This document shows, piece after piece, positions 9,358 through 18,450 of a stretch of 64,000 nucleotides of DNA. Source of the stretch: Nocardioides ungokensis. GTDB lineage: Bacteria; Actinomycetota; Actinomycetes; Propionibacteriales; Nocardioidaceae. The notes beneath the pieces were generated by a model. It worked only from the letters and a program-made list of their open reading frames with translations, searched no databases and had not been told where the DNA came from. The DNA lies in the NCBI RefSeq assembly GCF_013466985.1, contig NZ_CP059164.1, positions 3,481,001-3,545,000 of the forward strand, written 5' to 3'. The position numbers and the translations under genes were made by a program. Position 1 is the stretch's first letter, and the number at the start of each line of letters is the position of its first letter.

Positions 9358-10733
9358 GGCCCATCGCCTCCAGCACCGGATCTGGCGACAGCGGCGCCTT
9401 CCAAACGGCCTCGAGGATTCGTCGACCAGCGGCGGTGCGCTTGAGCACGTCCTCGTCGCGGCGCACGTGCTCCCGCAGGATGTGCCAGACCGCGCCGACG
9501 TTTTACGCCGTTTGCCCATCTGCTTATAGGTGGCCGCGGGACGCTGGTCTCCGAAGTCGTACCAATCGGGCAGACCCTGCAGCCTTGCAGTCTCGCGCGG
9601 GGACAGCCTCCGCTCGCGCGGGCCGACGATCGAAGTCTGCGTGATCGCGACCAGCGCCGGCAGGTAGGTCGGGCGCTTGGCCGGATGCCTGACGGCGGAA
9701 GTGCATCACGGTTGTCCCAAAGTCGCGGGGTGTCCTGGGCCTGCCATTCGAGCTTGCGGCGCGACGGCGGGAACTTCTCGGTGTAGACGCCCCACTTCTT
9801 GGCCCACGGATCGATCCAGTCGCGGTGCCGCGCGTACAGGTCGTAGTTCTTGGCGAGGTGCCCCGCCTTCCACTTGGCAACTCGCCGTCGCGCTCCATCA
9901 GGTCGCGGTAACCGGGCACGAACCCGAAAGCTTTGACGACCTGGGCGAAGTCCCGCCACGCGTCTGCCCAGATCGGAAAGCCGGGGGACGGCGGCCGTCG
10001 GTGTGCTCGTACCAAGACTGAACAAAATCGTCCCAGGCGTCGATCCAGACGCGCTCCGCGCCGGTCAGGTTGCAACCCGGGATGTTGTGGCTGTCGTCGA
10101 GGAGGTCCTCAGGTGCCACTCCTGCTTCGGGTCGAACCCATCTATGCCACCCGTCGGATACGCGACCGGCGCGACGTCGGCATCGTCGCCGATGCCGGCG
10201 GGGTTGTGCGTCGCCGTGATGAACACGCGCTCGCGGACTTGGGGACGGCCGCCACGCTCGGCGGCAGAAGGTGCGGCGAGAAGATGGCTGGGGTGTCCGA
10301 CACCGGTAGCCCTCATCGCGAAGGGTCTCGATAATCACCTCCCACTCGTGGAGGTGGCGCGGTCCCGCCAGATGCGAACGTTCTCAAGCAGCACGACCTT
10401 GGGCTTGCGCCTCTCGATGATCTGAAGGATGTTCCAGTAGAGCGTGCCCCGCGTCTCCTCCATGCCGCGCTGGGCGCCTGACTTCGAGAACGGCTGGCAA
10501 GGGAACCCGGCGGCCAGGATCTCGTGTGCCGGGATCTTCATGAGGTCCTCGTCGGCGTCCTTGGTGACGTCGCCGAGCGGATCGCGGCCCCAGTTCCTTC
10601 GGTAAACCTCGGCGGCCGACTTGTCGATCTCGACCGAGTACACGCACTCGCCGCCGTAAGACTTGAGCGCGGCGTGGAATCCCCCGACGCCAGCAAACAG
10701 GTCAATAAAGCGGAATGGAGGAGTGTCGGCCAT
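9347..10733 (-). pseudogene. DNA (cytosine-5-)-methyltransferase 2, several frameshifts
   Basis: From ATG 10733 the first 130 residues are a clean C5-methyltransferase: IDLFAGVGGFHAAL (motif I), GFPCQPFSKSG (motif IV) and LLENVR (motif VI). Further conserved pieces then appear in changing frames: GGRPQVRERVFI (motif VIII), YDLYARHRDWIDPWAKKWG, RLSPRETARLQGLPDWY (motif IX) and QMG of motif X. At least five frame changes are needed and the net length is one over a multiple of three, which fits about five lost bases. Either the consensus is poor here or the gene is dead. It pairs with the convergent nuclease at 8131-9357 and Vsr 2. Confidence 0.8.
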
Positions 10734-10779
10734 AACGCTGTAGCTTACGGCACTGAGCGCCCCGTTTCGGCCAAGGGTC

Positions 10780-10815
10780 CGGCGTGTCGTCGAGCTAGTG
10801 TTCGACGACACGCCG
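10780..10815. repeat. Perfect inverted repeat, 14-base arms, 8-base loop
   Basis: Left arm CGGCGTGTCGTCGA (10780-10793), loop of eight bases, right arm TCGACGACACGCCG (10802-10815), with no mismatch. It lies in the divergent space between methyltransferase 2 and the first tyrosine recombinase. It could be a shared operator, a recombinase binding site or an att-type site. There is no U-run, so a terminator is less likely. Confidence 0.8.
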
Positions 10816-10881
10816 ATCATCGCCGAGTACTTTCCTGTGGACCGGTTGCCGCAAGGATCCCAGAGAGCTCATCCTGACGGA

Positions 10882-12489
10882 ATGACGACGGGTGACGGTC
10901 GTCCATCCCCGGTATCAGCTCAGCCGAGCAGGGCTGTCAGCGAGCGCCTCCAACGCGCACGCCTTCGCGCCTTTCTACGAGCGGGCCGGGGGACTCCCGA
11001 GCCGTCTCAGTCGGGAGACACCGAACCTGGCACAGTTGACGAGTTGACCGTTCTGCTTGAGCGGACCGCAGGTCTCTACGCCGCCTCGGTGACTGAGGAC
11101 ACCAGGACGGCTTACGTCCGTCGCTGGCGCTTGTTCGAGGGCTGGTGTCGGGCGCATGACCTTGTCTCGCTACCGGCCAGTGGCGAGACGGTGATGCTGT
11201 ATCTGTCGGCCGCGACCCAGGACGGGGGCTTCGCGCTTAGCACGCTTCGTGGATGGATGGCTGCCATCAACCGGGTGCATCTGGAGGCCGGTCTACCGCC
11301 GCCGGGTCAGCATCCGGCTATGGGTATGTTCCTCCGTGGATTGAGCCGCCAGCTGCCGCACCGGGCGGCAGCGCCCCAGATGTCCGCCCTGCGCATCGAC
11401 GGTGTGCGTGCGATCTGTAAGGCGCTCGAGGTCGAGACCACGGACTTCCGCACGCTCCGAGACAGAGCGCTGCTGTGCTTGCATGCACTGGGTCTCGGCG
11501 ACGGTGAGATCTCGAGGCTGAGCTGGGATGACATCCACCTGAGCCGTCACGCGCTACGCATCCACGTTCGCTCGCCAAGACCAGGCCGCCCGTCGCATCA
11601 CGTCGAGGTCCGGGCCGGGCACTCCTTGGGTGATGTCTCCATCGCCGCACTCCGGGCACTCGAAGCTCACACTCGCGGCCCAGCCCACGACGGAACCTGG
11701 CCGGTGTTCACCCCGGCGCCCACGACGGCCCGATCGGGGTGTGACGCCCTCAGCCCCAAGGGCGTCTTCCAGGTGCGGAAGTCGCGACTCACCTCGCTCG
11801 GTGCCGGAGGAGAGAGAGCAAGCACGGAGGCGGCGATCCTCCTTCTGGACGGATCGCCGAGCATGGTGCTTCGCGACACCGCGTTGATCTTGGTCGGTTT
11901 CGCTGGCGCCTTCCGCCGCAACGAGCTCACCGGACTTGTGTGGGACGACGTCGCCGTGTCGAGCGAGGGTCTGGTCGTGACGCTCCGCCGGTCGAAAACA
12001 GATCTCGCTGGCCGAGGATGCGAGGTGGGGATTCCCCGCGGCCGCAGTGAGTTGACCTGCCCGGTGACGGCCATGCAGCGCTGGCGAGACCGCTGCCTGT
12101 TGCAGCTCAACGCAGGGCGAACGGATCCCTCTAGCACCGGCGACGCGCGCAATCCCTCAGGCAACTCCGAGGCAGGCGACCCGGCCGGCGTGCTCCGTGA
12201 GCAGCCCGTCTTCTGCACGGTCGGACGAGCCGGACGACTCGGCACCAGGCCACTCACAGCAGAGGCCCTGACCCGCGTGGTCCGGCTTCGCGCGAGCCAG
12301 GCGGGCATCGAAGGCCACTGGGGTGGGCGCAGCCTGAGGGCCGGCTTCATCAGCACCGCCGCGGACCTTGAGATACCACTGGAAGCCATCGCCCGGCAGA
12401 GCCGGCACGCCACCCTCGACACGCTTGCTATGTACATCCGCCACGATGACCCGTTCCGCCGCAACCCGGCGGCCCGCGTCGGCCTGTAA
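10882..12489 (+). CDS. Tyrosine recombinase A with a degenerate extra catalytic-like domain
   Basis: A 535-residue tyrosine recombinase. Residues about 55-140 form a SAM-like core-binding domain (TRTAYVRRWRLFEGWC, SGETVMLYLSA). Residues about 190-290 look like a first, non-catalytic copy of the recombinase fold (LRDRALLCLHALGLGDGEIS, LSWDDIHLS). Residues about 330-530 are the true catalytic domain: Arg in GAFRRNEL, Lys in RRSKTD, Arg in GRSLRAGF, His in QSRHATL and the nucleophile Tyr in LAMYIRHD. ATG 10882 is chosen because the upstream GTG (10798) lies inside the palindrome. It is followed after 25 bases by a paralogue with the same layout. Normal family members have only one catalytic fold in about 300-400 residues. 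Confidence 0.8.
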   Translation: MTTGDGRPSPVSAQPSRAVSERLQRARLRAFLRAGRGTPEPSQSGDTEPGTVDELTVLLERTAGLYAASVTEDTRTAYVRRWRLFEGWCRAHDLVSLPASGETVMLYLSAATQDGGFALSTLRGWMAAINRVHLEAGLPPPGQHPAMGMFLRGLSRQLPHRAAAPQMSALRIDGVRAICKALEVETTDFRTLRDRALLCLHALGLGDGEISRLSWDDIHLSRHALRIHVRSPRPGRPSHHVEVRAGHSLGDVSIAALRALEAHTRGPAHDGTWPVFTPAPTTARSGCDALSPKGVFQVRKSRLTSLGAGGERASTEAAILLLDGSPSMVLRDTALILVGFAGAFRRNELTGLVWDDVAVSSEGLVVTLRRSKTDLAGRGCEVGIPRGRSELTCPVTAMQRWRDRCLLQLNAGRTDPSSTGDARNPSGNSEAGDPAGVLREQPVFCTVGRAGRLGTRPLTAEALTRVVRLRASQAGIEGHWGGRSLRAGFISTAADLEIPLEAIARQSRHATLDTLAMYIRHDDPFRRNPAARVGL

Positions 12490-12514
12490 CGCCGGCTGAA
12501 CTGGACCGCAGGCC

Positions 12515-13852
12515 ATGGTCGACACTGAGGTCGAAAGGGCGCAGCGCCGGGACGCCCGCGGGGTTGTCGAGTCAGTCGTGAGCCAGCGCCGCCTCGAGCT
12601 CGCCCGCCGCGAAGCCGAAGGCCTCCGCCAGCTACAGAATCGCTTGGGCCTGCCCGCCGGCGGGGAGACCGTTGCCCTGTACCTCACCTGGCTGGTCGAG
12701 TCCGGGGCGACCGGCCGCTCAATCCGGAGGCGCCTCGCCGCGCTCGACCTCATCGAACGCCTCGAGGGACGCCCACCCCTGTCGCAACGGCCCGACCTCG
12801 TCCGCCTGCTGCGCGGCATTCACCGGTCCGCGGAGCTGGGTCCGGTGCAACCGCAGGCTGACCCCCTGCATCGCGAGCTCCTCCAAGTGGTCGTCCACGC
12901 GTTGACTGAACCGTCGGCTGAGCAGTGTCTCCGGGCAGCCGCGATGGCACTCACCAACGCCACGACACTGTCGGCCACCGCCCTCGCCCAGCTTCGATGG
13001 ACCGACGTACGGATCGAGCCGAGCCGGATGGTGCTCACACCGCCCCCGCGCCACAACCGGCGCGCCGGCATCACACCCGGCGAACCGATTGTGGTGCAAC
13101 GCGCCCACGACCCTCGCATCTGCCCGGTTGCTCTCCTCCAGGAAGCGCGCCTAGCAGCGGGATCGACGGGACTGGTCTTCGGCGGATCGGGCGCGTCGTG
13201 GGGCATCGAGCGAATACGGCAGTGGTTGACCCTCCTGCCTTCTCCGACCGTCGGCACCTGGCTCAGAGCACCACTCGACGCGGACGCGTTACTGAAGGCG
13301 ATCGGGAAGGCCCGAGCGCCCACCCCCTCGCAGGTACGCGACCGGGCGCTGCTGCTTCTGGGCTACGGGGCAGCACTGCGCGTCCATGAGGCGATGCACC
13401 TCAATCAGGGCGACGTTGTTGTCAAGCCTGGAGGCCTGCTCGTGACCGCGGCCGGGCGACGCAACGTAGCAGTGCTGGCTACTGGCGGTCGCGCCGAGTT
13501 CTGCCCGGTGGACGCCTGGCTGGCGTGGATCGACGTCCTCCGGGAGTCGGGATTGACCGGCCCGGAGCGACCGGCGTTCTTCGAGGTGCGCGGCAAGGTG
13601 GTGACCGAACACCGGCTGTCGCGGCATGAGCTGAGCAGAGCCGTCGCTCTCGGCTGCGCACGCGCGAACCTGCGGGGCAAGTACACCTTCATCAGCCTAC
13701 GGGCCGGGTACGTCCGGACATCCCTCCGCGAGGGCCACCCGACTCACTGGATTGCGGCGCAAGCCGACTTCACGGCACTGAGCAGCCTGGCTCGTCATGA
13801 GCGGCGGGAGCAGCTTCTAAGGAAGAACGTTGCAGCCCAACTCGGACTATGA
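12515..13852 (+). CDS. Tyrosine recombinase-like protein B, catalytic Tyr absent
   Basis: A 445-residue paralogue of recombinase A with the same order: N-terminal helical domain (AGGETVALYLTWLVESG), a degenerate fold (LRWTDVRIEPSRMVLT), then a second fold (VRDRALLLLGYGAALRVHEA). The Arg of the first catalytic box and of ISLRAGYV remain. The C-terminal segment ADFTALSSLARHERR replaces the usual His and Tyr, so the nucleophile is missing. Both proteins end alike (RRNPAARVGL in A, RKNVAAQLGL here). I infer a structural or DNA-binding partner of A, by analogy with multi-recombinase modules such as Tn554 TnpA/B and RIT elements; this pairing itself I do not recognise. Confidence 0.7.
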   Translation: MVDTEVERAQRRDARGVVESVVSQRRLELARREAEGLRQLQNRLGLPAGGETVALYLTWLVESGATGRSIRRRLAALDLIERLEGRPPLSQRPDLVRLLRGIHRSAELGPVQPQADPLHRELLQVVVHALTEPSAEQCLRAAAMALTNATTLSATALAQLRWTDVRIEPSRMVLTPPPRHNRRAGITPGEPIVVQRAHDPRICPVALLQEARLAAGSTGLVFGGSGASWGIERIRQWLTLLPSPTVGTWLRAPLDADALLKAIGKARAPTPSQVRDRALLLLGYGAALRVHEAMHLNQGDVVVKPGGLLVTAAGRRNVAVLATGGRAEFCPVDAWLAWIDVLRESGLTGPERPAFFEVRGKVVTEHRLSRHELSRAVALGCARANLRGKYTFISLRAGYVRTSLREGHPTHWIAAQADFTALSSLARHERREQLLRKNVAAQLGL

Positions 13853-14579
13853 CCGCCCATAACCTCAAGGATCGTGCTGGACGGCAACAGCAGATGGTTA
13901 ATCGGGGACCGGTCCCGACGGAGCCGCTAAAGCCGCCGCCCCCTAGACGAGCTCTCGGAGTCGCTCCGACAGCCCGTTTCGTCGGTGTTCGATCCGGCTG
14001 CAAAGTGGTCGGCGGCCCCGCCGCCCAGGAGGTGGCCGACGTCGCCCAGGATGCGGCGCACGCCACTGTCGGCGGACGGTTGGCTGGTTGCATCAGGGCC
14101 GTCGTTGATCCGATCGTCCGCGGTGAGTCACATCAAGCACCGTTGCCGCCGCATTCGAGCCGGCCTCGAGGCCCACGCGTCATCTCCCCCGATGCGGACC
14201 AACCGGCGCAGGTGCACTGGGTCAGAAGTCGAGGTCGGGCTCCCGACCCAGCATGGACAGTGCCCGGGCGCACGCGGGGCACGGATGCAGGCAGCTCAGG
14301 TGCGCGTCCCGCGCCAGGCACCACGACACCACGCTCCGGCCGCGGCGGACCAGCAGGTCGCACCGGACATGGGTGTGTGGAAGAACCGGTCATCCGCCTG
14401 CGAGACTTAGACGCGGGTCCGGCCCGCTTCGTACGACGCACCGCCGCCGTTCGCTCCCACCGACATCGCCGTCCCCTCTGTCCTGCCCGGACGCTAGGGC
14501 GTCCGCGGGACAGCCTCACCCGAGTCGTGGGTGCTCCCCCAACGTTGGGGATCGGTCGTCCAGACCGGGCGGGGTGGCC
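13853..14579. other. Gene-poor stretch downstream of the recombinase pair
   Basis: I see no convincing gene. A short minus-strand frame ending at about 14228 carries Cys pairs (LHPCPACARAL), but it has no start or ribosome site. The perfect palindrome listed at 14537-14550 is the only clear structure. Part of the stretch may be the far end of the recombinase-borne unit. Confidence 0.4.
14537..14550. repeat. 14-base perfect palindrome CCCCAACGTTGGGG
   Basis: A loop-less palindrome 30 bases beyond the lipase stop codon. Without a loop it is a poor terminator; a protein-binding site is more likely. Confidence 0.5.
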
Positions 14580-15847
14580 CTACGGCGCGCAGGTGCTCGG
14601 TGCCGGTGTCCCCGCGAACCGCGAGGACAGCCACGTCTCGGCCGCGTCGATGAACGCCAGCCCGGCGTCGCTGTGGTCGGCGCCCTGCAGCTCCTGGTAC
14701 TGCACCGGCACACCCTGGCCGCAGTACTCCGCGGCCAGCTTCGCCTGGTCGGCGGCCACCATCACGCCGTCGCCCTTGCCGTCGGAGTTGCCGGCGACCA
14801 TGAACATCGGGGCGCTCGGGTGGCCCTTGACCGTCCCCATGCGCAGGCCGTTCATGATCCGGCGGAAGACCGGCACGTGCAGGACGTCCTCGTACCGCTT
14901 CCTCATCAGGTGCTTGATCGTGAGGTTCGGGAACTCCCCGGACATCTCCCCGATGCACTGGTGTGACTCGGTCCGCACCACCATCCGGCCCCACTTCGAG
15001 AGGTACGGCCGCAGGTCGAGCCGGTGCGCCCGGCTGATCCCGACAATCGCGCCCGGGATCACGTCGGACCACTCGGGGGTCCCATCGATGTAGGGGAGGT
15101 TGTTCCGCATGTTCACCGGCACCCCGCCCATGGCGGTGCCGACCAGGTTCATCTTCGGCGCGTGGTGCGGCTGGAGCTCGCTGGCCCAGTCCGCGGCGAT
15201 CGAGCCGCCGGAGTAGCCCATCATCCCGACGGGCGCGCCCCGGCCCAGCTTCAGCGCCTTGAGCGTCGCGGTGATCCCGTCGAGCGCGCTCCTCCCGGAC
15301 TCGCGCCCGGCGACCCAGTGCAGGCCCTCGCCCTCGAAGTCCGGCACGGTGACGATGTAGCCCTGCTCGCTCAGGCTCCGGACCGTGCCCTGCTCGAGGT
15401 CGGTGAGCTGCTGGTTCTCCGCCGCGGGATTGCCGCCGCGCAGCGTGTACGACGGGTCGCACTTGGCCGACAGCGCGTCGTAGAAGCTCAGGTACGCCGC
15501 CACCCGCGGCTGCGCCGTCCCGGTCGCGGGCTGGATCACCGTGGTCACGGTCGCGACCGCACGGCCAGTGGTGTCGGTGGTGCGGTAGAGGATCTGCTCG
15601 GCCGGCAGCGGCGTCTGGTTGGTGTCCGCCCCCAGCGTCACCTTCCGCGTCTTCAGCGGCGTCCCCGGCTCGACCTCCCGCAGCGGCGTCGCTCCGTCGT
15701 ACCGGTAGAACGGGTCCTTCCCGGCCGCACCAGCCCAGGTGCCTGGGCGCCTGCCCCGTCCGCCGGGGCGAAGGCGATCAGGGGTACGGCTGCGGTCGCG
15801 CCCACGACCGTGGCGAGAGTGGCCAGCGCGAGGGATCGGACACGCAT
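14580..15847 (-). CDS. Secreted lipase/esterase (LIP family), one frameshift
   Basis: An alpha/beta-hydrolase of the secretory lipase family. From ATG 15847 there is a signal peptide (MRVRSLALATLATVVGA, ending near AAVP or DGAGA). After a frame change near 15735 the mature protein runs through DPFYRYDGATPLREVEPG, ILYRTTDTTGRAVATVTTV, the nucleophile elbow MMGYSGGSIAADWA with its Ser, and HSDAGLAFIDAAETWL with the likely catalytic His. The span of 1268 bases is one short of whole codons. It is an exported enzyme hydrolysing acyl esters, oddly placed among defence genes. It may be a passenger or a host gene captured by the element. Confidence 0.8.
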
Positions 15848-16044
15848 GGAAGGTCCCTTCTCCAGGAGGTCTGTCTCGGACAACGAATCGGGCGGAGACG
15901 GGTTACCGACCCGTCACCCCGGTGCCTCGGCTGGAGGTCCTCACTCACGTGCACGCACGCATCCGATGAACGCGCGCTCTAGATCTGGGGCAATCACGCG
16001 GCGCATTAATTGCGCGCGCGTACGATGCGTAGGCACCAGGGCGG

Positions 16045-16871
16045 TCAGTTCTTGTTGTGCCCCAGCGAGCGGGCGTGCAGGACTTCCTTCCAGTAGGACT
16101 CTCGGTCGATCACGTGGCCGTCGTCGGTGCGCATCGACCAGAACTCCAGGAGCGCGAACTTCATGTTGTGCGGTAGTACTCCTCGCCCTTCTCTTCCAAG
16201 AGCTCGATGAGCCCCTTGTTCCCCGCGTGGAGGGTCTTGGCGTAGTAACTCCACCGCGACCAGATTCCAGTGTCCCCGTAGGCGGAGCCCACGTACCGTG
16301 CGCCCGTGACCTGGTCGTGGATGACGTAGACGCCCTTCATCTGCTCCAGCGCGATCCGCCAGTCGGGCCGGTTCTGGTTCACCACCAGTTGGAGGTCGGC
16401 GAGCGTGTGGTTGATCTTGTCGTGGCCCGGGAACGGGTCGCCGACAAACGGCTCTTCGAGGATGGACGAGACGGTCATCTCGTCGAGGATGGACTCCATC
16501 TTGCGGCGGCGCTGACGGCTGCCCAGGGCCAGGCGAACGTAGAGGCGGCGGATGTACGGACCCATCAGGTCCTCCCGCAGGGCGACCTTGTATGACCGCG
16601 CGTACTGCTCAGGCCCGCGCTCCAGCACCTCCCAGATGCCTCCGAAGAGCCACAGCGTCAGGTCGTGCCGGTCCTGGGCGAGCGAGAAGATGAACTGGCG
16701 GTTGAAGTCGTTGTTGTTGCTCCGGTAACTGTTCCAGCCTTGCCAGCCCTCGGGGTCGTTGCTCAGGACGTCGATCGGGTGCTCCTCGCCGTTCCAGACC
16801 GCGCAGTGGAGCTTGCACGTAGCCGGGTCGAGGTCGGCGCCGAGCAGCGGGGCGAGCGGGATGGGCTCCAT
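16045..16871 (-). CDS. GIY-YIG nuclease domain protein, one frameshift
   Basis: About 275 residues. The first 170 form an unassigned domain (PLLGADLDPATCKLHCAVWN, then a Trp/Asn-rich part and LYVRLALGSRQRRRKME). The C-terminus is a GIY-YIG fold: GVYVIHDQVTGARYVGSAYG with the KGVYVI and YVGSA elements and Arg in IWSRWSYY. After a frame change near 16175 comes FALLEFWSMRTDDGHVID and the final ESYWKEVLHARSLGHNKN, with Glu and Asn typical of the family end. Span 827 bases, one short of whole codons. Likely a DNA-cutting effector; the N-terminal domain probably supplies recognition. Target unknown. Confidence 0.7.
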
Positions 16872-17056
16872 TCCGGCGAGACTACTTACGCGAGCGCGCG
16901 GATTGCATCGTGCGGCGGAGACCAGGGCGCGAAGTCGCAGAACCCTGGGCCACCGCCATCGTTGTGACTGTTTCGCTTCAGGTGTCTCGTAGTGTGATCA
17001 GCACTTGAGGCAACCGGCGTGCGCCTGGCCTCAACGCTCGGATGAGGAGGAACAAC

Positions 17057-17392
17057 GTGGGGAACCTGGGCGCGTACCAGGACATCGTGGTCAAGGCCAA
17101 GGATGCCGGTGGAGTGGAGAAGCTGATCGAGAGCATCGAGAAGGCGGCAGCCTGGAAGGCGATGCCTAAGGGCTTCGCGGCTGGGATCGCCGCCACGATC
17201 GCCGCCGTGGCGGTCGTCAAGCAGTACTCGAAACGAGGCGATGCGCACGAGGCCGAGGCGAACCGTGCGAAGGCCCAACTGACCGGCGACTTCGTCGAGG
17301 CGACGGACAGCGACGAACTCGAGGTGGAGGGTGGTGAGGCTGGCGCTGAGGAGTCAACCGAAGACTCCCCGAGCCCGGAGAACGGCTCATGA
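17057..17392 (+). CDS. Small hypothetical protein with one hydrophobic segment
   Basis: A 111-residue frame. GTG 17057 is chosen because AGGAGG ends six bases upstream; an in-frame ATG at 17042 would put that site inside the gene. Residues about 38-57 (KGFAAGIAATIAAVAVVKQY) could form a membrane or amphipathic helix, and the C-terminal 35 residues are very acidic. It overlaps the next gene by four bases (ATGA), so the two are translationally coupled. I recognise no family. Confidence 0.65.
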   Translation: MGNLGAYQDIVVKAKDAGGVEKLIESIEKAAAWKAMPKGFAAGIAATIAAVAVVKQYSKRGDAHEAEANRAKAQLTGDFVEATDSDELEVEGGEAGAEESTEDSPSPENGS

Positions 17393-17616
17393 GCGACTGG
17401 CGCTGGGGCCTCGACGGCGAGAACGCCAGGTCGGTCGCCTGTCCGCACTGCGGGGCCGGCGTGGGCGAGATGTGCGTGACCAGCAGCGGACGCACGTCGT
17501 CGAACTACCACGGGGACCGGTTCGCTGCGAACGAGACCGAGAGCGACCCTCTGTGCCGCTACTGCCTTCGGCACCAGTCGGAGCACAGTGGGCCGGACCA
17601 AGACGTCTGTCCGTGA
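17389..17616 (+). CDS. Small zinc-knuckle protein
   Basis: A 75-residue protein starting at the ATGA overlap with the preceding gene. It has CPHCGAGVGEMCVTSSG followed by NYHGDRFAAN, the CPxCxAxxGxxC...H..R pattern of small actinophage and ICE zinc-binding proteins, and a second pair in CRYCLRHQSEH. Probably a nucleic-acid-binding accessory protein. It forms a two-gene unit with the acidic protein before it, followed by a hairpin at 17793. Confidence 0.65.
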   Translation: MSDWRWGLDGENARSVACPHCGAGVGEMCVTSSGRTSSNYHGDRFAANETESDPLCRYCLRHQSEHSGPDQDVCP

Positions 17617-17972
17617 GGCCCTGGGCCGGGCATTTATTGCGCGCGCGTGGGACCGCCACGCCATGTGGCACCGGTACACCGAAGCGGTTCCTCGGCACGG
17701 CGTGGCATGTTCCGGCATGGCTCGGCAGGGCGGACCTCGGAGCCAGAGCAGTAACCCTGGACGAAGGCATGACCGCGGACTAGGAACACTTGGAAGTGGC
17801 CCGGCTATGGTCGGGCCACTTCTCGTGTCCGCGACTTCTTCACCACCTCGTGAGATCACCCGCCACCGGACGCACGGCAATAGTCCGACGACCTCGGGCG
17901 AAGTCCTCAGCGCGGCTCAACTTGAGGGCGGCTTGGCCGCGCTGATCGACGTGGCGCTGCAGGGCCGGCAGG
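17617..17972. other. Intergenic stretch with one hairpin
   Basis: No gene I can support. A plus-strand frame near 17910-17980 (LSAAQLEGGLAALIDVALQG) looks protein-like but has no start and runs into the HNH gene on the other strand; it may be a remnant. The only clear signal is the hairpin listed at 17793-17822. Confidence 0.4.
17793..17822. terminator. Hairpin, likely terminator between convergent units
   Basis: Perfect 11-base arms GAAGTGGCCCG and CGGGCCACTTC around an eight-base loop. It lies between the plus-strand small-gene pair and the minus-strand HNH gene, so it could end transcription from either side. A U-rich tract is short (TTCTC), as is usual in high-GC actinobacteria. Confidence 0.6.
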
Positions 17973-18443
17973 TCACCTGGAGATCGGGAGCGCGGGATCG
18001 ATTAGGACGCGCATGCGCTCAATCTGCCGGTCGAGCCACTCGGGCGCTCCCCGTTCCCACGGATAGTGCATGAGGTCGGATCCCTTCCACTGGTTATGGG
18101 TCCGGCAGAGCCAGACTTGGTTTGTCCCGATCGCAGGCCCCCCTAGGGCTCTGGGAAAGAAGTGGTCGGACTCGATCGACTCCTCGGTGAGAGGGCACTT
18201 GTATCCCCAAACCACGTCAGACTGGCACACCGTTCCCTGCCCTCTTCCCCCGAATGGGTGAAGGCCGATTCCGGGCTGCAGCGCCTCTGAATGCAACCAA
18301 GCTGGATGACACAGTACGAACCGGGCGGGCAGAGACGGGCGCTTGGACAACTCCCCCCAAGAGAGGTGAGAAGCGGATTCGAGGGCCGCTAGGTACTCGA
18401 CAACGCCACCCTGCCGAATGGAGAGGCTTGAACTGTCCAGCAT
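17973..18443 (-). CDS. HNH endonuclease coupled to the DGQHR gene
   Basis: An intact 156-residue protein. The C-terminal half carries an HNH module: WGYKCPLTEESIESDHFFP, RALGGPAIGTNQVWLC and THNQWKGSDLM, with DH, Asn and HN in the expected order and one Cys pair. The N-terminal 60 residues are unassigned. Its ATG lies seven bases after the stop of the upstream DGQHR gene, so the pair is almost certainly one transcript and translationally coupled. A DGQHR regulator or sensor with an HNH cutter reads as a two-gene defence or DNA-modification-linked unit. This is inference from context. Confidence 0.75.
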   Translation of the reverse strand: MLDSSSLSIRQGGVVEYLAALESASHLSWGELSKRPSLPARFVLCHPAWLHSEALQPGIGLHPFGGRGQGTVCQSDVVWGYKCPLTEESIESDHFFPRALGGPAIGTNQVWLCRTHNQWKGSDLMHYPWERGAPEWLDRQIERMRVLIDPALPISR

Positions 18444-18450
18444 GGGCCAA

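Noticed and set aside
14220..14400. Short Cys-bearing minus-strand frame resembling a WhiB-like or zinc protein
   Set aside because: No start codon with a ribosome site, too short, and Cys spacing does not fit WhiB.
13849..15093. Long open plus-strand frame (414 codons) after the recombinases
   Set aside because: It runs antisense through the lipase gene, is low in hydrophobic residues and has no recognisable domain; an effect of high GC.
17880..17980. Protein-like plus-strand segment LSAAQLEGGLAALIDVALQG
   Set aside because: No start, and it runs into the HNH gene on the opposite strand; perhaps a remnant but unsupported.
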